Source of the DNA: a virus
DNA length: 56,150 bases
Strand: one strand, 5' to 3'
Virus record (IMG/VR): IMGVR_UViG_3300044858_006017
Coordinates: 1 to 56,150 of that record
In this document: positions 25,768-33,019 of the stretch, one piece after another
Layout: the number at the start of each line of letters is the position of its first letter
Position numbering within the stretch: the first letter of the stretch is position 1
Translations under genes and position numbers: made by a program
Notes under the pieces: model-generated
Database searches by the model: none
What the model saw: the letters and a program-made list of their open reading frames with translations, nothing else
What the model was told of the DNA's origin: nothing

Positions 25768-25802
25768 TAAAAAACCCCTAGGGCTCAAAGGCAACCTAGG
25801 GG
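25768..25802 (-). terminator. Intrinsic terminator after the capsid gene
   Basis: On the minus strand CCCCTAGG (25802-25795) pairs perfectly with CCTAGGGG (25782-25775) across a 12-base loop and is followed by six T. It lies 24 bases past the capsid stop. Partial termination here would make capsid and upstream mRNA more abundant than that of the fibre genes. Confidence 0.85.
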
Positions 25803-25825
25803 AGGAAACACCTATTTTAAGTTAA

Positions 25826-27052
25826 TTAAAAGGACAAAATTCCATTCCATCCCGGTGCGTTACACGCAAGGTTCCCATAGAAATACGCGTAGAAGTTAAC
25901 TGCGTCGTTAGGGGCATCGCGCAAAATTACTTTTCCATCTTCATCGAAGAGGGATACAGGTTCGCCGATGGAGTGGAGAGCCCAGGTGTCTAGAGTCAAC
26001 ATCCAAGCATAGGCATTAGGGCAGTTTTGGTCAGGAAGAACTTTGATAGGGCCACGAGGGCCATTAACCACCAATCCTCGGAAACCGATACCTTCCATAG
26101 GCTCTACATCACAGTAAACTACTTTAGAAGAAAGGGATTTTTCCAGTTCAGCGTATTTCTTGAAGCTCAAGAAACAAGTGTCAGGTTTTCCACCTTCACG
26201 GGCAATTTTAGAGGCAAGGTCAATCAAAGCTTCTTCGATAGTTTGAGCGGATCCATCATGGCGTAGACCACCTAGACGAACAGAGTCGACACTTCGGTCA
26301 ACACCGTAGAAAGCAGCTGCAGAGGGGGCGGATGGAGGGATCCAATCCAAAAGACCAGCCATTCTAACACCACGGTCACCAGCTAAGAAAATGTAGTCGT
26401 TAGCCGCGATAGTTCCGGAAGCGTTGTAGGTAGCTGCAACAGTAATAGTTCCAGCAGACCGGTCAACAGCTGAGATTAAAGCTCCAGTAACAGAACCATC
26501 AAAATTTCTTTGGGTTCCTGCTGAAACTGCAGACCAGATATTAACCTTTTGCCCAACTTCGAAGTTGACTACGTCTTCAGGTTCTTTCAAAGTGATTACA
26601 GTAGTAGCCGCTTCAGTAGGCTCGGCATTAACCTGTCCAATCCACCCCTCTCGGCTTCGAAAAAGAGATGTGGCAATAGACCTTTCCAATGCATGGATAA
26701 TTCCATCGGTCTCAAGTTTAAGTGCTTCAACGTAAGCTGAGCTGTTTCCACGAGAAGCTTTTAAAGTCTCATGCTGAACTGCGCCGAAAGCGTAATCCGA
26801 TACACGTGTTAGGTTGAAGTCTACCAGTTTAGAGCTGGCAGCAGCTACCTGGGCGGCAGCTTCGGATGAAGATGCAGAACGGCTTTGAGGATTACCGTAT
26901 TTCAAAGGGATTACTTTGTATTTTCCACCAAAGTTTTTGTTTTTGCTAACCATGGCGAAAAAAGGGTTAGAGGGGTAGATCATACCTTGAATCAATTCAG
27001 GGGTATAAATCTCTTTTAGGATACTTTCTGCGTTCGTGTTATTTAAAGTCAT
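25826..27052 (-). CDS. Major capsid protein
   Basis: This 408-residue protein is preceded by a scaffold-like gene and the terminase, and followed by a strong terminator, the classic capsid position. The N-terminal helix (ESILKEIYTPELIQGM) and phrases such as NPFFAMV, KVIPLKYGNP and the late GVDRS...LRHDG region fit HK97-fold capsid proteins. There is no signal or membrane segment. AAGG precedes the ATG. Role is inferred from position, length and motif pattern; homology is not computed. Confidence 0.75.
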   Translation of the reverse strand: MTLNNTNAESILKEIYTPELIQGMIYPSNPFFAMVSKNKNFGGKYKVIPLKYGNPQSRSASSSEAAAQVAAASSKLVDFNLTRVSDYAFGAVQHETLKASRGNSSAYVEALKLETDGIIHALERSIATSLFRSREGWIGQVNAEPTEAATTVITLKEPEDVVNFEVGQKVNIWSAVSAGTQRNFDGSVTGALISAVDRSAGTITVAATYNASGTIAANDYIFLAGDRGVRMAGLLDWIPPSAPSAAAFYGVDRSVDSVRLGGLRHDGSAQTIEEALIDLASKIAREGGKPDTCFLSFKKYAELEKSLSSKVVYCDVEPMEGIGFRGLVVNGPRGPIKVLPDQNCPNAYAWMLTLDTWALHSIGEPVSLFDEDGKVILRDAPNDAVNFYAYFYGNLACNAPGWNGILSF

Positions 27053-27070
27053 TCTTTTTACCTTTTTAAA

Positions 27071-28012
27071 TTATTTCCAGCCGGTCATGGCGGATAGTTT
27101 TTCAATAGCTCGATTCACACCTTCTTGTTCGTTCACACGTTTTACCAACATTTTAATAGGCTCAGCGGTTCCGACTAAGGTGGTTCTAAGAGTTTTTGCT
27201 TTCGCGGGAGGTGTTGTAACTTTTACCTCAGGCTGTTTGTTGACGTCAGCCTTTGAAGTCTGGGGAGGAGCCTCTTTTACTCCTGTTCCTAGCTTCTGCT
27301 TTAACTTTTCTGTCTTCAAAAAAGCCATAGCCTGTGATTCGAGGTAACTTTCTACTTTTTCTAAAGCCTTGTCAAGAGGAATTATACTTCCTGTTTCAGA
27401 AAAATAGTCAGAAACCACATCAAAAACCATATCATAGGATTCAAGAGAGGAAATAAACTCATATTTTCCGTTACTTGAGTCTACTGCTGATTTAATTGAA
27501 GATTTAAAGGTATCAATTGTTTTTTGTGCTTCAGATTGTAGTTTAGACTCTTGCTCAGCCTTCAACTTCTCCTGGAGCTCCTGTTCGGCCTTATCTTTAG
27601 CTGATAACTTCTCCTCGAGCTCTTTTAGCCGGAGCTCAATAGGGGATAGCTCAGGTTCCGGTTCGGCCACGTCTTCCCCAAGAATAGACTCCAAAATATC
27701 GGAAGCATCCGCACCAAAATGTTTTAGGATCTTTAATGCGTTTGCCTTCGGGTCTTTTTTATATTCATTAATGGCATCCAGTTCCGATTTAGCTGGGTCA
27801 ATCTCCTGTTTAAGAGCCCGGAGCTCCTTTTCTTTCTGCATAAGCTGCTGTAGAGATTTATGAACCTTCCTTTCATAGGGGGCAGGCTCTTCTACAGGAG
27901 ATGGTGGAGCCTCTTCCTTTATCGCAACTACCGAGGATTCCTCGGCAACTGGGGCAGCTACTTCAGGCACAGAAACTTCACTAACTTCAGCAACTTGACT
28001 CTCTACAGTCAT
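27071..28012 (-). CDS. Capsid scaffold-like protein
   Basis: This 313-residue, very acidic protein is rich in Glu, Lys and Pro. Extended N-terminal disorder (residues 1-50) is followed by a long coiled coil (about 55-75 and 130-170) and a basic C-terminal tail, the usual build of podovirus scaffolding proteins. It lies directly before the capsid gene. The ATG at 28012 follows AGGAG; codons upstream to 28039 overlap the terminase end. Confidence 0.65.
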   Translation of the reverse strand: MTVESQVAEVSEVSVPEVAAPVAEESSVVAIKEEAPPSPVEEPAPYERKVHKSLQQLMQKEKELRALKQEIDPAKSELDAINEYKKDPKANALKILKHFGADASDILESILGEDVAEPEPELSPIELRLKELEEKLSAKDKAEQELQEKLKAEQESKLQSEAQKTIDTFKSSIKSAVDSSNGKYEFISSLESYDMVFDVVSDYFSETGSIIPLDKALEKVESYLESQAMAFLKTEKLKQKLGTGVKEAPPQTSKADVNKQPEVKVTTPPAKAKTLRTTLVGTAEPIKMLVKRVNEQEGVNRAIEKLSAMTGWK

Positions 28013-28020
28013 ACATACTC

Positions 28021-29415
28021 CTAAACTTTTTCCCACCATTGGGAATCGTCTGTTTTGTTGTTTATACCTTTATCCAATCTATTGAAGAACCTCTTAACAG
28101 GGTCAAGTTCTTCCTCTTCTTCCTCTTCATACAGGAAGTTATAGCAAAACCTCCAAGCATACAAGAAACTATCTGTGCAATGGTTTGCACATCCTGGGTG
28201 TTCCTTTCGTTTCTCGGCCCTCTCATCGTAGATCAGACTTCTCATTTCTTCAAGCAGAGGTTCCGTCTGCTGTGCCCAGATTTTTACCCGGCCTAAAACA
28301 AGCTCCGTATTTAACACATCGATAAACTTAAATTTATCAGTCTTTTCAGCAGAACGAAGGGGGATTCCATAACGCTGTTTGAGATCTTCCACCACCTGTT
28401 TTGATGCAGGGTCAGTGATGATAGCAAAGGGATTGTAGATTTTCTGGTAGTACTTAATACGGTTTGCCACGTCCTCCACGTTCATTTTAGGCTTTTTGTA
28501 TGCCTCCACTACGTGTAAAAGCTTGTCTGTATACCCCAATACCACAAAAGCGGAATCATCATTGTATCCTAAGTCCACCCCTAGAACATAGTTCTCGAAC
28601 TCAGGGGGTTCTTTAGGCTCCAGGTTTTTATCCGACATGTGATAAATCAATAACTCATCATTTATAACCCATTCAGCCAGATACATACGCCGAAAGGCTG
28701 GTGTTTCCACGATTCTGGGATTGGCTGCTATCATAGACTCCATGTCTTCTTTCCAGTTTGCGGCCATGTAGGGGTTGTCTGTAGTATTCCATTTATGTAG
28801 TGACCACACACGCTCCTTTTCCAACCCTAGGGTGATATCGTAGAATAGGCCTTTAGCGACATCTCCAGGAGTCCCTGTGAGACAGATTGTTCCTTTCTCA
28901 TCCGTGGTGGCTGGGAATAAAATCTGGTAGACAATCCGCCTTAAATCCTGCCTAAAAGAGGCAGCCTCATCGATTGCCACGAGTTTATACTTAGCCCCCA
29001 GATATTTTTCAGTCTCCTCCTCGGAGTCATCAGCCCCTGCAAGTCGGATCACCGACCCATTAGGGAGGGTAGCTGTCAGTTCCGTCCCATTAAACTCACA
29101 TCGAAGATTAAACTTTTTGTTGAGGTCTTTTAAAATATCTTTCCAAAAGATGTTTTTTACTGACCTTCTAGTCAAAGCCAGAATCAGAATATTGCATCCA
29201 GGAAAGTCTAAAGCCGTCTGATAGGCTAACCTACCGACACTACTCGATTTTCCAGCTCTGCGACTGCAGAATGCTGCTTTTAATCGGGAAGGGTCTTTAA
29301 TGAAGTTAGCTTGGGCTGGAAACTTTTCGTCTACCAGGCTTTTGGTCTGGGGGGACTGAATTACTATCCTGTTTTTCTTCTCGGTCTGGATTAGCTGCTT
29401 TACATATACATTCAT
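28021..29415 (-). CDS. terL: Terminase large subunit
   Basis: This 464-residue packaging motor has a Walker-A-like CSRRAGKS at residues 50-57, Walker B LVAIDEA near 145-151 and the coupling motif LTGTPGD near 179-185. The nuclease domain begins with GVDLGYNDD near 279-286, then ITDPAS, then CTDSFLYAW. It would cut and pump DNA into the prohead using ATP. It overlaps the small gene upstream by about 110 bases. The portal gene lies 16 kb away on the far side of the early region, which is uncommon. Confidence 0.9.
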   Translation of the reverse strand: MNVYVKQLIQTEKKNRIVIQSPQTKSLVDEKFPAQANFIKDPSRLKAAFCSRRAGKSSSVGRLAYQTALDFPGCNILILALTRRSVKNIFWKDILKDLNKKFNLRCEFNGTELTATLPNGSVIRLAGADDSEEETEKYLGAKYKLVAIDEAASFRQDLRRIVYQILFPATTDEKGTICLTGTPGDVAKGLFYDITLGLEKERVWSLHKWNTTDNPYMAANWKEDMESMIAANPRIVETPAFRRMYLAEWVINDELLIYHMSDKNLEPKEPPEFENYVLGVDLGYNDDSAFVVLGYTDKLLHVVEAYKKPKMNVEDVANRIKYYQKIYNPFAIITDPASKQVVEDLKQRYGIPLRSAEKTDKFKFIDVLNTELVLGRVKIWAQQTEPLLEEMRSLIYDERAEKRKEHPGCANHCTDSFLYAWRFCYNFLYEEEEEEELDPVKRFFNRLDKGINNKTDDSQWWEKV

Positions 29416-29596
29416 TATTAAAATCCTCTAAAGAAAGAGGGGAAGCAAACACAATATTATTGTCAGGAACCCAGGTTTCGTTATCAAGGAGAAATCCTCC
29501 TTTAACTCTTTCAATCCTAATTGGATGTTTTGAAGAGTTAAGTTCAGTATATGTACCTTTTCGGTGAAATATCCCAGCATGAAACTTAATATGCAT
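29306..29596 (-). CDS. Hypothetical protein overlapping terminase
   Basis: This 96-residue protein starts at 29596 after GAGAGG. The last 37 codons overlap the terminase start in another frame and encode a polar, Lys/Arg/Pro-rich tail. The N-terminal half (IRIERVKGGFLLDNETWVPDNNIVF) looks like a small folded beta domain. It is possibly a packaging accessory, judging only from place. Confidence 0.5.
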   Translation of the reverse strand: MHIKFHAGIFHRKGTYTELNSSKHPIRIERVKGGFLLDNETWVPDNNIVFASPLSLEDFNNECICKAANPDREEKQDSNSVPPDQKPGRRKVSSPS

Positions 29597-29609
29597 GTCA
29601 ATCCTCTCA

Positions 29610-30149
29610 TTAAATACCTGATAAAAATGGATTAAATCTAAAAAAGTGAGGATGATCCTCGGGGCCACATTGTCTTTGAGGTTTGTTCTTTTCCATATAA
29701 GACTTCACCGCAGGAGACATGTGGGTAATCTGCAAACCATCTTTTTTAAGGCCTGTAGCATTCACCAACAAGTTGGCTATCCCGTATCCCCTAAACACGT
29801 CTTTAACATAGAGGTAATCCACAAACCCCCCTAATTCTTGGGAGTAGATGATGTAGCCTAGAATGTGGTCGTGGTCTTCTTTGTCCACAGCCAATAGAAC
29901 TTTCCTCAGAGGGTTTGATAACCACTTCCTGATTTGAAGCTCTTTACAACGGAAGTAGGTTTGGTGGGGGATTGCCCAATTGCCTTCACAGTTCCGGTGA
30001 GATCTCATCCAGGAATTCAGGATGAAGTTGGTATCACTTGCAATTAATGGTCTGGTCATTAGGACAGTTGTAGGGAGGGGGGTAGCCTCTGCCTTCACAT
30101 ACGGTTCATATTTTGTCTGTCCGCGATCTTTCATGAAATTTTTACTCAT
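29610..30149 (-). CDS. GNAT-family acetyltransferase
   Basis: This 179-residue protein has the acetyl-CoA-binding motif of GNAT enzymes, VDYLYVKDVFRGYGIANLL (the RGYGIA loop) in its second half. The start at 30149 follows GGAG and overlaps the end of the small gene upstream. GNAT proteins are often encoded next to terminase in podoviruses; the substrate is unknown. Confidence 0.65.
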   Translation of the reverse strand: MSKNFMKDRGQTKYEPYVKAEATPLPTTVLMTRPLIASDTNFILNSWMRSHRNCEGNWAIPHQTYFRCKELQIRKWLSNPLRKVLLAVDKEDHDHILGYIIYSQELGGFVDYLYVKDVFRGYGIANLLVNATGLKKDGLQITHMSPAVKSYMEKNKPQRQCGPEDHPHFFRFNPFLSGI

Positions 30150-30387
30150 TGTCGTTCTCCATTTTGGAAAGGTCACTGTCACTAAGGTCTTTGAGGTCTT
30201 TGGTGAAGAGCTTTGCAACATCTAAATCATGTTTTTTTAGTTGGATTAGGGAGGCTATTATCTGTGCTGCAATTTTGGTGTGATTGGCATCTAGTTCATC
30301 TGATGAGGCAATAGCTGCCTTGAGGGAGGTGGTCTGGTCTTCTAAGACCTCAATCAGGTCCTCGAGGATTTGATCCTTTTTGTCCAT
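30142..30387 (-). CDS. Small helical protein, candidate small terminase
   Basis: This 81-residue all-helical acidic protein is the first gene of the packaging/head operon, directly behind a strong sigma-70-type promoter. The start at 30387 follows AGGAG; codons upstream to 30438 run through the promoter. Position and helical content would suit a small terminase subunit or an adaptor, but it is shorter than most and has no visible DNA-binding motif. Confidence 0.45.
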   Translation of the reverse strand: MDKKDQILEDLIEVLEDQTTSLKAAIASSDELDANHTKIAAQIIASLIQLKKHDLDVAKLFTKDLKDLSDSDLSKMENDNE

Positions 30388-30426
30388 TGTATAACTCCTA
30401 GTGGGAATAACTGTTTCCCTACTCTG

Positions 30427-30454
30427 AGTATAGATCACGGGGTGTATGTGTCAA
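30427..30454 (-). promoter_or_regulatory. Sigma-70-type promoter for the packaging/head operon
   Basis: On the minus strand TTGACA (30454-30449), 16 bases, TATACT (30432-30427). It lies about 40 bases upstream of the first gene of the operon. The -35 box matches consensus perfectly and the -10 differs at one base. Confidence 0.75.
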
Positions 30455-30574
30455 CTTTTTTACTGTTTCCTGCTCTCGGACCGACGTCCGGCTACCTCAA
30501 AGCAAAGCTCCCCCTACCCCAGGCCTACTCTTACGAGCAGATCTAGATAAATAGTCCACCATGGGGCGGAAGGA
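30455..30574. other. Intergenic stretch with hairpins upstream of the packaging operon
   Basis: No gene is seen. CTGCTC (30470-30475) and GAGCAG (30535-30540) could pair over 59 bases, enclosing a small hairpin CGGAC-4-GTCCG (30477-30490). It is higher in GC than its surroundings. It could be a structured RNA or attenuator on the transcript entering from the 100-residue gene; a tRNA fold does not fit. Confidence 0.35.
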
Positions 30575-30582
30575 CTATTTAC
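30555..30582. repeat. Perfect hairpin overlapping a stop codon
   Basis: TAAATAGTCC and GGACTATTTA form a 10-base stem around a 14-base loop. On the minus strand the stem contains the stop codon of the 100-residue gene. There is no T run behind it, so it is a weak terminator at best; an operator or RNA-processing site is possible. Confidence 0.55.
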
Positions 30583-30877
30583 CTAGACGCCGCAGCTCAG
30601 AGTAAGCCCTATTCCCTAACATTACCCACAAGCCGCTCTCGGAACTATGTATTTGAGAGTTTGTTTGGGCAAGCCGCCAGTTTTTATTCCAGTTTGGAGT
30701 AGCTTTGCTGTACGGTCTTACGTACGTAGCACTGTCGTCACGACATGACACTTCAGAATAAAAAAGGTGTGATCTCAGGTTTTTCCGGGTTATTAGACAC
30801 GGCTGATCCACTGTGCGGAGGGAACGCAAAGAAACAGAAAAAGATGGTTTATTTAGTAATATGCTAATTTTTTTCAT
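30575..30877 (-). CDS. Hypothetical basic protein in the divergent control region
   Basis: This 100-residue protein is of unknown function. The ATG at 30877 follows AAAGGAGG, one of the best ribosome sites in the genome. The product is basic and rich in Ser, Arg and Leu with no familiar domain. It is placed first on the minus side of the divergent region, under its own sigma-70-like promoter, and could be an early regulator; a structured leader RNA using the same bases is an alternative. Confidence 0.5.
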   Translation of the reverse strand: MKKISILLNKPSFSVSLRSLRTVDQPCLITRKNLRSHLFYSEVSCRDDSATYVRPYSKATPNWNKNWRLAQTNSQIHSSESGLWVMLGNRAYSELRRLGK

Positions 30878-30953
30878 CTTTCCTCCTTTCTTCGCGCGCA
30901 AGGGTACGGTTTGCACGTTCTTGCTTGCTTCAGCCCACTAGGGGCCTACACTA

Positions 30954-30974
30954 CCTCTATCCTTTCGATAGGGG
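30954..30974. repeat. Hairpin in the divergent control region
   Basis: CCTCTATC (30954-30961) and GATAGGGG (30967-30974) pair over a five-base loop, with one G-T pair. It lies just inside the divergent sigma-70-like promoters and could be an operator or an RNA hairpin in the minus-strand leader. Confidence 0.4.
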
Positions 30975-30982
30975 CATTAAAC

Positions 30983-31010
30983 AGCATAACGGATTTTTTT
31001 AACATTTCAA
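30983..31010 (-). promoter_or_regulatory. Sigma-70-like promoter toward the 100-residue gene
   Basis: On the minus strand TTGAAA, 16 bases, TATGCT. The -35 box overlaps the -35 of the divergent plus-strand promoter, so the two may compete. Confidence 0.45.
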
Positions 31011-31028
31011 TAAGGGTTGTGGTAGTAT
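30999..31028 (+). promoter_or_regulatory. Sigma-70-like promoter toward the early plus-strand genes
   Basis: TTAACA (30999-31004), 18 bases, TAGTAT (31023-31028), about 35 bases before the ATG of the 98-residue gene. Confidence 0.4.
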
Positions 31029-31062
31029 GTTTAAAGTAGATATCCACTAAAAGGTTAACATC

Positions 31063-31359
31063 ATGAAAAATAAAGGGCTAGCTTCGAGAGAAAGACAGGA
31101 ACGGTTCAATACGGTAGAAGCCGGGTGGTCAACTATACCCACCTTTCTAAGATCCCAAGGGATCACGGGATCAATAGATTCTAGAGAGACTTATTTGAGA
31201 TTGTATGCCGTTTTGTACAAATTAGGTAGTGATATGAATCGAAAAGCATACACATACGAAGGAAGAAATGTTTTTTCTACTGTTTTCCGGACAGACTTTC
31301 TTTTAAAACATAAAAAAGAAATCTTTGACTTTTTAAGGGGAAAAGTAAAATTCTCTTAA
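31063..31359 (+). CDS. Small hypothetical protein, first gene of the plus-strand early block
   Basis: This 98-residue basic protein is probably helical and has no recognised family. AAGG precedes the ATG at a slightly long distance. It stands alone between the divergent promoters and a sigma-28-type promoter, a place usual for an early regulator or host-takeover protein. Confidence 0.55.
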   Translation: MKNKGLASRERQERFNTVEAGWSTIPTFLRSQGITGSIDSRETYLRLYAVLYKLGSDMNRKAYTYEGRNVFSTVFRTDFLLKHKKEIFDFLRGKVKFS

Positions 31360-31369
31360 ACAAGAGGCC

Positions 31370-31396
31370 TAAAGTTCCTATAAAAACTTCCGATAA
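31370..31396 (+). promoter_or_regulatory. Sigma-28-type promoter ahead of a putative small RNA
   Basis: TAAAGTTC (31370-31377), 11 bases, TCCGATAA (31389-31396). Transcription would start near 31403 and meet an intrinsic terminator about 65 bases later. Confidence 0.75.
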
Positions 31397-31401
31397 GGAA
31401 A

Positions 31402-31473
31402 ATGAGGGGTGAAAGCCTCTCATGACTTCTCCTTAGACTTTACCCCGGGTAATCTGCCTGGGGTTTTTCTTTT
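31402..31473 (+). ncRNA. Putative sigma-28-driven small RNA
   Basis: From the predicted start, the transcript would fold at once into ATGAGGGG-6-CCTCTCAT (31402-31423, eight pairs with one G-U). A single-stranded stretch of about 18 bases (31424-31441) follows, then a terminator hairpin. Promoter, 5' hairpin, short linker and terminator make a complete small-RNA gene of about 70 nucleotides with no open frame that has a ribosome site. It could alternatively be an attenuated leader of the Rha-like gene, but that gene has its own promoter just downstream. Confidence 0.55.
31442..31473 (+). terminator. Intrinsic terminator
   Basis: ACCCCGGG (31442-31449) pairs with CCTGGGGT (31457-31464) over a seven-base loop, followed by a T-rich run. 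It separates two successive sigma-28-type promoters. Confidence 0.85.
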
Positions 31474-31484
31474 CAAAATACCTC

Positions 31485-31511
31485 TAAAGTTTGCCCGTAG
31501 AGTTCCGATGA
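31485..31511 (+). promoter_or_regulatory. Sigma-28-type promoter for the Rha-like gene
   Basis: TAAAGTTT (31485-31492), 11 bases, TCCGATGA (31504-31511). It lies directly after the terminator and about 40 bases before the ATG. Confidence 0.7.
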
Positions 31512-31552
31512 GACTAGAGAGGAATGATCCTCATAGTCTTAAAGAGGCACCA

Positions 31553-32521
31553 ATGACTGATTTAGTACCGTCCCAATTCGTTTCCCCCTCCCCACGTCCT
31601 GAGCTCAATGGTGAGTTAGGCTTGGATTTGCACGAGATTGCAAAGAGTCTGGGTGTAGATTTTAAACACGTGAAAGAGAAATACCTTCGTATGGAAAAAG
31701 CCAATAGAATCAAAGGAGCCGTATATACGGCTACAATAGATTCAGGGACTTACACAGAGCGCACAATTGAGTCCTATGTCCTGGATTTAGACTCTGCCAA
31801 GTTCTTCGTTGCTAAATGGGACTCTGAAGTTGGGGACGCTTACACCCGATTCCTCATCCAATGTGAAAAGAAACTTGAGAGAACCCAATCCCAACTCGAA
31901 ACCCTTTTCACCGACCCGAGGAAAGGAGCCGAGTTTCTGACCAAGGTGGCCGAGCTTAAGGAAGAGAAGGACGCACTAGCTGCCCGAATCCCTCAATTGG
32001 AGTCGGAGAGAGACCATGCTATTAAAACAAAAGGCCAGATTTCCAGCAATAAAGCGGCAACTTCTATGGTTAGGTTAAGTAATCTGGTTCAGTATATGAG
32101 GAAAAGAGGTATCCCCATCCCTGCCTATGCGGAAATAGATAGTGAGGAGGGGGCTCTAGAGAGAGTTCGGGAACTTGAAGAACTGCTTAAAAAGCATGAT
32201 GCCGCTTTAGAGGCGTACCGGAGAAAAGAAGACCTCCAAGATGAAAAAAATCTAACCTACATCCCTACATCTAAGAACGGAACAGGGTTTAATGAGGTAT
32301 TGAAAAGATGGGGGTATATCCTCACAGTGGGGAATAACAGAGACATCAATAAAGTCATTAGGTGCTACCTGTCAAATATCGGAGGGGAAATTTTATGGGC
32401 AGATTCTACTTTCAAAGGTGCCCCCTCAAAACGGTGTCTTTGGCACCCACAGTTTTTAGATGAAAACAAAGGTCGTATTTTAAATTTTCTGACAAATGAG
32501 GGGTGGTTAAAGAAAGCCTAA
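31553..32521 (+). CDS. Rha-family anti-repressor-like regulator
   Basis: This 322-residue protein has an N-terminal part (LDLHEIAKSLGVDFKHVKEKYLRM ... RTIESYVLDLDSAKFFVAKW) following the pattern of phage Rha/anti-repressor domains, with a helix-turn-helix-like start and a core ending in a long coiled coil (about 105-160). The last 90 residues form a separate domain rich in aromatics. It likely controls phage gene expression. The start at 31553 follows GAGG; the frame is open upstream through the small RNA and promoter. Family identity is moderately sure. Confidence 0.55.
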   Translation: MTDLVPSQFVSPSPRPELNGELGLDLHEIAKSLGVDFKHVKEKYLRMEKANRIKGAVYTATIDSGTYTERTIESYVLDLDSAKFFVAKWDSEVGDAYTRFLIQCEKKLERTQSQLETLFTDPRKGAEFLTKVAELKEEKDALAARIPQLESERDHAIKTKGQISSNKAATSMVRLSNLVQYMRKRGIPIPAYAEIDSEEGALERVRELEELLKKHDAALEAYRRKEDLQDEKNLTYIPTSKNGTGFNEVLKRWGYILTVGNNRDINKVIRCYLSNIGGEILWADSTFKGAPSKRCLWHPQFLDENKGRILNFLTNEGWLKKA

Positions 32522-32545
32522 AGTTCTTCCCAAAAGTTCCGATAG
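32519..32545 (+). promoter_or_regulatory. Sigma-28-type promoter overlapping the Rha-like stop codon
   Basis: TAAAGTTC (32519-32526), 11 bases, TCCGATAG (32538-32545). The first three bases are the stop codon of the regulator gene. Confidence 0.75.
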
Positions 32546-32572
32546 GTTTTATAGAACGAGAGGAGAATGAAA

Positions 32573-32791
32573 ATGACTATATACACACACGAAAACTTTG
32601 CGACAGGCACCCGAGCAATTAGACTCGGGACACAAAAAGATGGCATTTTTATTGATTTTTATTCCGATGGAACCTGGGGCTATACTGTAATTAAAGACGG
32701 GAAGATAGTAATATCCCAAGATTTTGAGGATAGTGTGTCTTTTGAGGAAGTTAAAGCCGTGTTTATAGGTGAAAGGGGGAGTTTAAAATGA
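32573..32791 (+). CDS. Small hypothetical protein
   Basis: This 72-residue protein is beta-rich, with no recognised family. Of two in-frame ATGs, the second (32573) is preferred because AGGAG lies seven bases before it. First gene of a sigma-28-type transcript that continues to the DUF262 gene. Confidence 0.6.
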   Translation: MTIYTHENFATGTRAIRLGTQKDGIFIDFYSDGTWGYTVIKDGKIVISQDFEDSVSFEEVKAVFIGERGSLK

Positions 32792-33000
32792 TGACTTATC
32801 TGGAAATAGCTGAAATAACAGGTGTTAGCTCTAACTACCTACATCTATACTTGATTTTGAACGAACGAGAATGGTTGTTTAAAAGGGAGGGGACAGTTTT
32901 GGTTTTTGAAGATTTAGAGGCTCAAAGATTAATTCGAAGAGTGGATGAAATAAAGTCAAGGTTTGATTCAGGTCATCCGATAAGTATTATGGAATTCTAA
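32788..33000 (+). CDS. Small protein with possible helix-turn-helix
   Basis: This 70-residue protein has an N-terminal YLEIAEITGVSSNYLHLYL resembling a MerR/excisionase-like helix-turn-helix, followed by a short strand and an acidic helix. ATGA overlap with the upstream stop. It could be a small DNA-binding regulator, perhaps acting on the dyads at the left end; this is inference. Confidence 0.45.
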   Translation: MMTYLEIAEITGVSSNYLHLYLILNEREWLFKREGTVLVFEDLEAQRLIRRVDEIKSRFDSGHPISIMEF

Positions 33001-33019
33001 AACGAAAGGAAAATAGAGT

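Noticed and set aside
29428-29610. Open frame of 60 codons on the minus strand near terminase
   Set aside because: It overlaps a better-supported frame with a ribosome site and encodes a hydrophobic chain with no start signal.
30470-30540. tRNA-like closing stem with internal hairpin
   Set aside because: D-arm, anticodon arm and T-loop patterns are absent and the outer stem is only six pairs.
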